Source: an uncultured Collinsella sp.
Lineage (GTDB): Bacteria; Actinomycetota; Coriobacteriia; Coriobacteriales; Coriobacteriaceae
NCBI GenBank assembly: GCA_900556365.1
Contig: USOG01000053.1
Location: 1-8,807 of the forward strand
DNA: 8,807 bases
Direction of reading: 5' to 3'
Part shown: positions 5,733 through 8,807 of the stretch, piece by piece
Layout: each line of letters opens with the position of its first letter
Position numbering within the stretch: the stretch's first letter is position 1
Notes under the pieces: model-generated
Database searches by the model: none
The model's input: the letters and a program-made list of their open reading frames with translations, nothing else
What the model was told of the DNA's origin: nothing
Position numbers and translations under genes: made by a program

Positions 5733-7016
5733 ATGAGCGAGCAGACCATCGGTACGACGTGTGTTCAGGGCGGCTATCACCCGGGAGATGCCGAGCCGCG
5801 CCAGGTGCCCATCTACCAGTCCACCACGTGGAAGTACGACACGTCCGAGCACATGGGCAAGCTGTTTGACCTGGAGGAGTCGGGCTACTTCTACAGCCGT
5901 CTGCAGAACCCCACGTGCGATCTGGTTGCCGCTAAGATCTGCGAGATGGAGGGCGGCACCGCTGCGATGCTCACGAGCTCGGGCATGGCTGCGAACTTCC
6001 TTGCGATCTTTAACGTGGCCGGTGCCGGCGATCACGTGGTCGCGAGCTCTGCCATCTACGGCGGTACCTATAACCTGCTTGCTCATACCATGGGTCGCAT
6101 GGGCTTGACCTGCACGTTCGTTGCCCCCGACTGCACCGATGAGGAGCTCGAGGCGGCCTTTGAGCCCAATACCAAGCTCGTCTTTGGCGAGACGATTGCC
6201 AACCCCGCCCTTGCCGTGCTCGATATTGAGCGCTTTGCCAAGGCCGCGCATGACCACGGCGTGCCGCTGATGGTCGACAACACCTTCCCGACGCCCGTGA
6301 TGTGCCGCCCCTTTGAGTGGGGTGCCGACATCGTTACGCACTCCACCACCAAGTACATGGATGGACATGCTGCCTACTTGGGCGGCGTGATCGTCGACCA
6401 CGGTCAGTTTGACTGGATGGCCCATGCGGACAAGTTCCCGGGTCTCACCACGCCCGACGAGAGCTACCACGGCGTGACCTATGCCGAGAAGTTCGGTCGC
6501 GAGGGTGCCTTCATTACCAAGGCCACCGCGCAGCTCATGCGCGACCTCGGCCCCATGCAGAACCCGCAGGCGGCCTTCTTCCTGAACAGCTCGCTCGAGA
6601 GCCTGCATGTGCGCATGCCGCGTCATTGTGAGAACGGCCTGGCTGTTGCCAAGTTCCTGCAGAGCCATCCCAAGGTGCGCTTCGTGAGCTATCCGGGTCT
6701 GGAGGGCGACAAGTACTATGACTTGGCTCAGAAGTATATGCCTAACGGTACCTGCGGCGTCGTGAGCTTTGGCTTTAACGGTGGCCGCGCGGCGGCCGAG
6801 ACCTTTATGAAGAGCCTCAAGCTCGCCCAGATCGCCACGCACGTGGCCGACGCCCGCACTTGCTGCCTGCATCCTGCTAACGCCACGCATCGCCAGATGA
6901 ACGATGAGGAGCTCATCGCCTGCGGCATCTCCGCCGACATGGTGCGTCTGTCGTGCGGCCTCGAGGACACGGCCGATCTGATTGCCGACCTTGAGCAGGC
7001 GCTCGGGCAGTGCTAG
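5733..7016 (+). CDS. metY: O-acetylhomoserine aminocarboxypropyltransferase (sulfhydrylase), MetY-like, PLP-dependent
   Basis: The 427-residue protein belongs to the Cys/Met metabolism PLP-enzyme family and most resembles the MetY branch: T-T-C-V-Q-G-G-Y-H-P-G near the N terminus, P-I-Y-Q-S-T-T (26-32), F-D-L-E-E-S-G-Y-F-Y-S-R-L-Q-N-P-T (45-61), and a typical length for that branch. The PLP lysine is K207 in H-S-T-T-K-Y-M-D-G-H. S82-S83-G84-M85 contacts the cofactor phosphate, Y109 stacks on the ring, and D182 with N183-T184 faces the pyridine nitrogen. The expected reaction joins O-acetyl-L-homoserine and sulfide to give homocysteine and acetate, feeding methionine synthesis. A methionine gamma-lyase or cystathionine enzyme is the alternative, because these are close relatives. 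The C-terminal motif H-P-A-N-A-T-H differs slightly from the more usual H-P-A-S-T-T-H. The ATG start has AAGGGAG six bases upstream. The gene has its own promoter and terminator. Confidence 0.88.
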   Translation: MSEQTIGTTCVQGGYHPGDAEPRQVPIYQSTTWKYDTSEHMGKLFDLEESGYFYSRLQNPTCDLVAAKICEMEGGTAAMLTSSGMAANFLAIFNVAGAGDHVVASSAIYGGTYNLLAHTMGRMGLTCTFVAPDCTDEELEAAFEPNTKLVFGETIANPALAVLDIERFAKAAHDHGVPLMVDNTFPTPVMCRPFEWGADIVTHSTTKYMDGHAAYLGGVIVDHGQFDWMAHADKFPGLTTPDESYHGVTYAEKFGREGAFITKATAQLMRDLGPMQNPQAAFFLNSSLESLHVRMPRHCENGLAVAKFLQSHPKVRFVSYPGLEGDKYYDLAQKYMPNGTCGVVSFGFNGGRAAAETFMKSLKLAQIATHVADARTCCLHPANATHRQMNDEELIACGISADMVRLSCGLEDTADLIADLEQALGQC

Positions 7017-7084
7017 GCTAGCGTTCGTGCAAGGAGCCGATGCTGGCAGAAAGCCTCGGTGACCTTTCGTTCCGATTCCGTAGG

Positions 7085-7131
7085 CGGGACCCCAATCGCG
7101 ACTGTTCGCAGGCGATGGGGCCCCGTTTTTT
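7085..7131 (+). terminator. UUCG-capped terminator between metY and the MFS gene
   Basis: The stem pairs 7085-7088 with 7122-7125, 7090-7093 with 7117-7120, and 7095-7099 with 7112-7116, and is capped by CTG-TTCG-CAG (7102-7111). One A-C mismatch and a few bulged bases interrupt it. Six T residues follow at 7126-7131. It ends metY transcripts and lies only 26 bases before the MFS start codon. Confidence 0.9.
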
Positions 7132-7157
7132 GTGTTGCGCCACTCGAAAGGATGGAT

Positions 7158-8462
7158 ATGGAGAAAACTGCAGAGCAGCTGCGCCGCGAGCACATTGCCC
7201 TAGAGGGCGACACCCATGGCAAGAACAAATGGGCGATTCTATTTACCGTGCTCATCATGACGTTTATGGTGTGTCTGGATTCGACCGTCGTGACCGTGGC
7301 GCTGCCCGTGATGCAAAAGGAGCTGGGCGTGGGCCTCGATCGCATTCAGCTGGTAAGCTCGGTGTACCTGCTTGCGACATGCGTGGCTATGTTGCCGTTT
7401 GGCCGTCTGGGCGACGTGCGCGGCAAGGTGGGCGTGTTCCAGCTGGGCGTCATCGTCTTTTCGGTCGGCTCGCTGCTGTGCGGCCTTTCGGCCTCGCTCG
7501 AGGTTCTTATTCTGGCACGCATTGTTCAGGGCGTCGGTTGCGCGGCGGCCATGGCTAACAACATGGGTATTATCACCGAGTCGTTTCCGGCGCGCGAACG
7601 AGGTCGTGCCATGGGTATTCTCGCGACCTTCGTGGCCCTCGGCATGATGTGTGGCCCCGTGCTCGGCGGCATGCTGGTGGCGAGCTTTCCCTGGGAGAGC
7701 ATCTTCCTTATCAACCTGCCCATTGGCGTCATCTCGTTTATCGTGGGGCTCTCCACGCTGCCGCATGTTAAGCCAGAGGCTGGCGAGCGCCCCATGTCCC
7801 TGATCGAGGCCGCACGTCGCTGCTTTGCAAATTCGGCCTTCACCATCAACCTTGCCTGCATGCTCATCGTGTTCGTTGGCATTGGCGCATCCGAGTTTAT
7901 CCTGCCGTTCTATTTTCAGGATGCCCATGGCTTTAGCTCCGATATTTCCGGACTGCTCTTTTTGGCGCTGCCGATGGTGAACGCCTTTATCGGCCCGCTT
8001 TCGGGTACGGTTTCGGACCGTGTTGGCTGCGAGGGCCCCACGGCGGTCGGCCTGGGCGTGTACGTATGCGGTCTCTTTGCGGTAAGTACGCTCGACGAGC
8101 GCTCTTCCATCCCTGTGATCGTGTGCTGTGTCGCATTTATGTCGTGCGGCACGTCGATTTTCCAGAGCCCCAATAACTCACTGTACATGGGCTCGGCCCC
8201 GCGCGAGGCGCTCGGTTTTGCGGGCAGCTTGGGCAGTTTGGCGCGCTATGCCGGCATGGCAGTGGGCATTACGGCGGCGTCGCATATCCTGTATGGGCAG
8301 ATGAGCGTGGCGATGGGCGAGGCCGTGACCAGTTTCGTTGCAGGCCGTCCGGATATATTCCTATTCGGCTTTCGCTCGGTGTTCTACGTGCTCATGGCCG
8401 TGGCCGCTGTGGGCTTTGCGCTCGCCATGGTGCGTTTGGTGAAGATGCGCGCCCGTCATTAG
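7158..8462 (+). CDS. MFS transporter, DHA2 (EmrB/QacA-like) drug-efflux type
   Basis: This is a 434-residue inner-membrane protein with about 12 hydrophobic segments. Family motifs are L-D-S-T-V-V-T-V-A-L-P (motif D1, residues 40-50), G-R-L-G-D-V-R-G-K (motif A, 82-90, loop 2-3), A-R-I-V-Q-G-V-G (motif B, 120-127) and G-M-M-C-G-P-V-L-G-G (motif C, 162-171), which marks proton-driven antiporters. A probable motif A relic, G-T-V-S-D-R-V-G, lies at 283-290. DHA2 proteins normally have 14 helices and 470-520 residues. Here helix 6 (about 181-199) is joined to helix 7 (about 228-250) by a short polar loop, so the extra central helix pair appears to be absent. The likely role is proton-coupled export of a drug or metabolite; the substrate is unknown. 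I chose the ATG at 7158, with AAAGGA about five bases upstream. The ATG at 7152 is too close to that site. No promoter fits between the upstream terminator and the gene. Confidence 0.92.
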   Translation: MEKTAEQLRREHIALEGDTHGKNKWAILFTVLIMTFMVCLDSTVVTVALPVMQKELGVGLDRIQLVSSVYLLATCVAMLPFGRLGDVRGKVGVFQLGVIVFSVGSLLCGLSASLEVLILARIVQGVGCAAAMANNMGIITESFPARERGRAMGILATFVALGMMCGPVLGGMLVASFPWESIFLINLPIGVISFIVGLSTLPHVKPEAGERPMSLIEAARRCFANSAFTINLACMLIVFVGIGASEFILPFYFQDAHGFSSDISGLLFLALPMVNAFIGPLSGTVSDRVGCEGPTAVGLGVYVCGLFAVSTLDERSSIPVIVCCVAFMSCGTSIFQSPNNSLYMGSAPREALGFAGSLGSLARYAGMAVGITAASHILYGQMSVAMGEAVTSFVAGRPDIFLFGFRSVFYVLMAVAAVGFALAMVRLVKMRARH

Positions 8463-8807
8463 CATGTTGGGAGGCTGTCTGCCACGAATCGGGCCTATCT
8501 ACTACGTTAGACTGCGATGTCCCAACCATGGTGCATCTGATGAAAATAAAAGCGCATGTAGATAGCTTGCCGGTTTTCGGAAATCATGGGTATGGACAGG
8601 GGTATGAGGCTAAACGTAGTAAATAGGCCGGTTTTGTGGCCGGCGCCCTCCATGATCCGCTGAGGACGGAGGAAATCGGACCATAAAGGTAGATAAAAGA
8701 GCCCCGTCCCAAATTGACTGGTCTTGCGGCGGTTGATTTCCGATCCCAACCGAACACATTGAGCTGACGGCACGCTCCCGCAGTTAACCGAACGCCCCCG
8801 AGGTCCT
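8463..8807. other. Non-coding tail with inverted and degenerate repeats
   Basis: These 345 bases hold no gene I can support. GGCCTATCTACTACGTTAG (8492-8510) recurs inverted at 8610-8629, with one mismatch and one single-base gap. Related minus-strand stretches occur at 8546-8569 and 8681-8705, each built on CTATCTAC or CTTTTATCTACC followed by a T-rich run. CGGAAATC (8578-8585) is inverted as GATTTCCG (8736-8743). The pattern suggests a small repetitive intergenic element or the remnant of one. No terminator with a T run is seen behind the MFS gene. Confidence 0.45.

Noticed and set aside
7017..7080. Faint likeness to a SAM-type or other riboswitch between metY and the MFS gene
   Set aside because: Fragments such as GATGCTGGCAG and CCTCGGTGACC recall riboswitch words, but the helices and conserved order of S-box or cyclic-di-GMP aptamers are not present.
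8507..8773. Minus-strand open frame of 88 codons in the 3' tail
   Set aside because: It starts at a GTG without a properly spaced ribosome binding site, matches no family I know, and coincides with the degenerate inverted repeats, so chance openness is the simpler explanation.
1..8807. CRISPR array, tRNA gene, insertion sequence or prophage
   Set aside because: I looked for regularly spaced direct repeats, tRNA-like cloverleaf sequences with a T-loop GTTCGA motif, and transposase or integrase motifs, and found none.

Overview
The window looks like a piece of chromosome from a Coriobacteriia (Actinomycetota) gut anaerobe, most likely Collinsella or a close relative. This rests on the high GC content, the four-S1-domain rpsA, the use of TTG and GTG starts, the type A RNase P RNA, and the mix of anaerobic redox and sulfur-amino-acid genes. 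The genus is my inference from general resemblance and was not tested by any search. No CRISPR array, tRNA, rRNA, phage gene or transposase is visible.

Layout from left to right. (1) The 3' three-quarters of a cysteine desulfidase / serine dehydratase-alpha family gene on +, followed by a perfect hairpin. (2) A 114-nt structured repeat, copy 1. (3) A HAD-family phosphatase gene on -, convergent with the first gene. (4) A 315-bp gap that carries the leader of rpsA, including a hairpin that can bury its ribosome binding site. (5) rpsA (30S ribosomal protein S1) and a strong terminator. (6) About 250 bp of non-coding DNA with alternative hairpins. (7) rnpB (RNase P RNA) with its promoter. (8) Copy 2 of the structured repeat, starting only a few bases after the end of rnpB. 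(9) A YigZ/IMPACT family gene and its terminator. (10) A C_GCAxxG_C_C redox protein gene on -, which shares a divergent regulatory region with (11) a metY-like O-acetylhomoserine sulfhydrylase gene on +. (12) A UUCG-capped terminator placed directly before an MFS drug-transporter-like gene on +. (13) A 345-bp non-coding tail with inverted and degenerate repeats.

The genes are mostly single transcription units rather than one operon. Two of them touch the same sulfur chemistry: the first gene's family releases sulfide from cysteine, and the metY-like enzyme uses sulfide to make homocysteine. They are nearly 5 kb apart and are not co-transcribed, so the functional link is only suggestive.

The most interesting item is the pair of structured repeats at 993-1106 and 4086-4200. 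They share an almost identical core. Their outer stem has a completely different sequence in each copy but is perfectly complementary in both, and the apical stem carries a compensatory change. This is the signature of a conserved RNA (or DNA) structure, used twice here, each time just behind the 3' end of a + strand gene.
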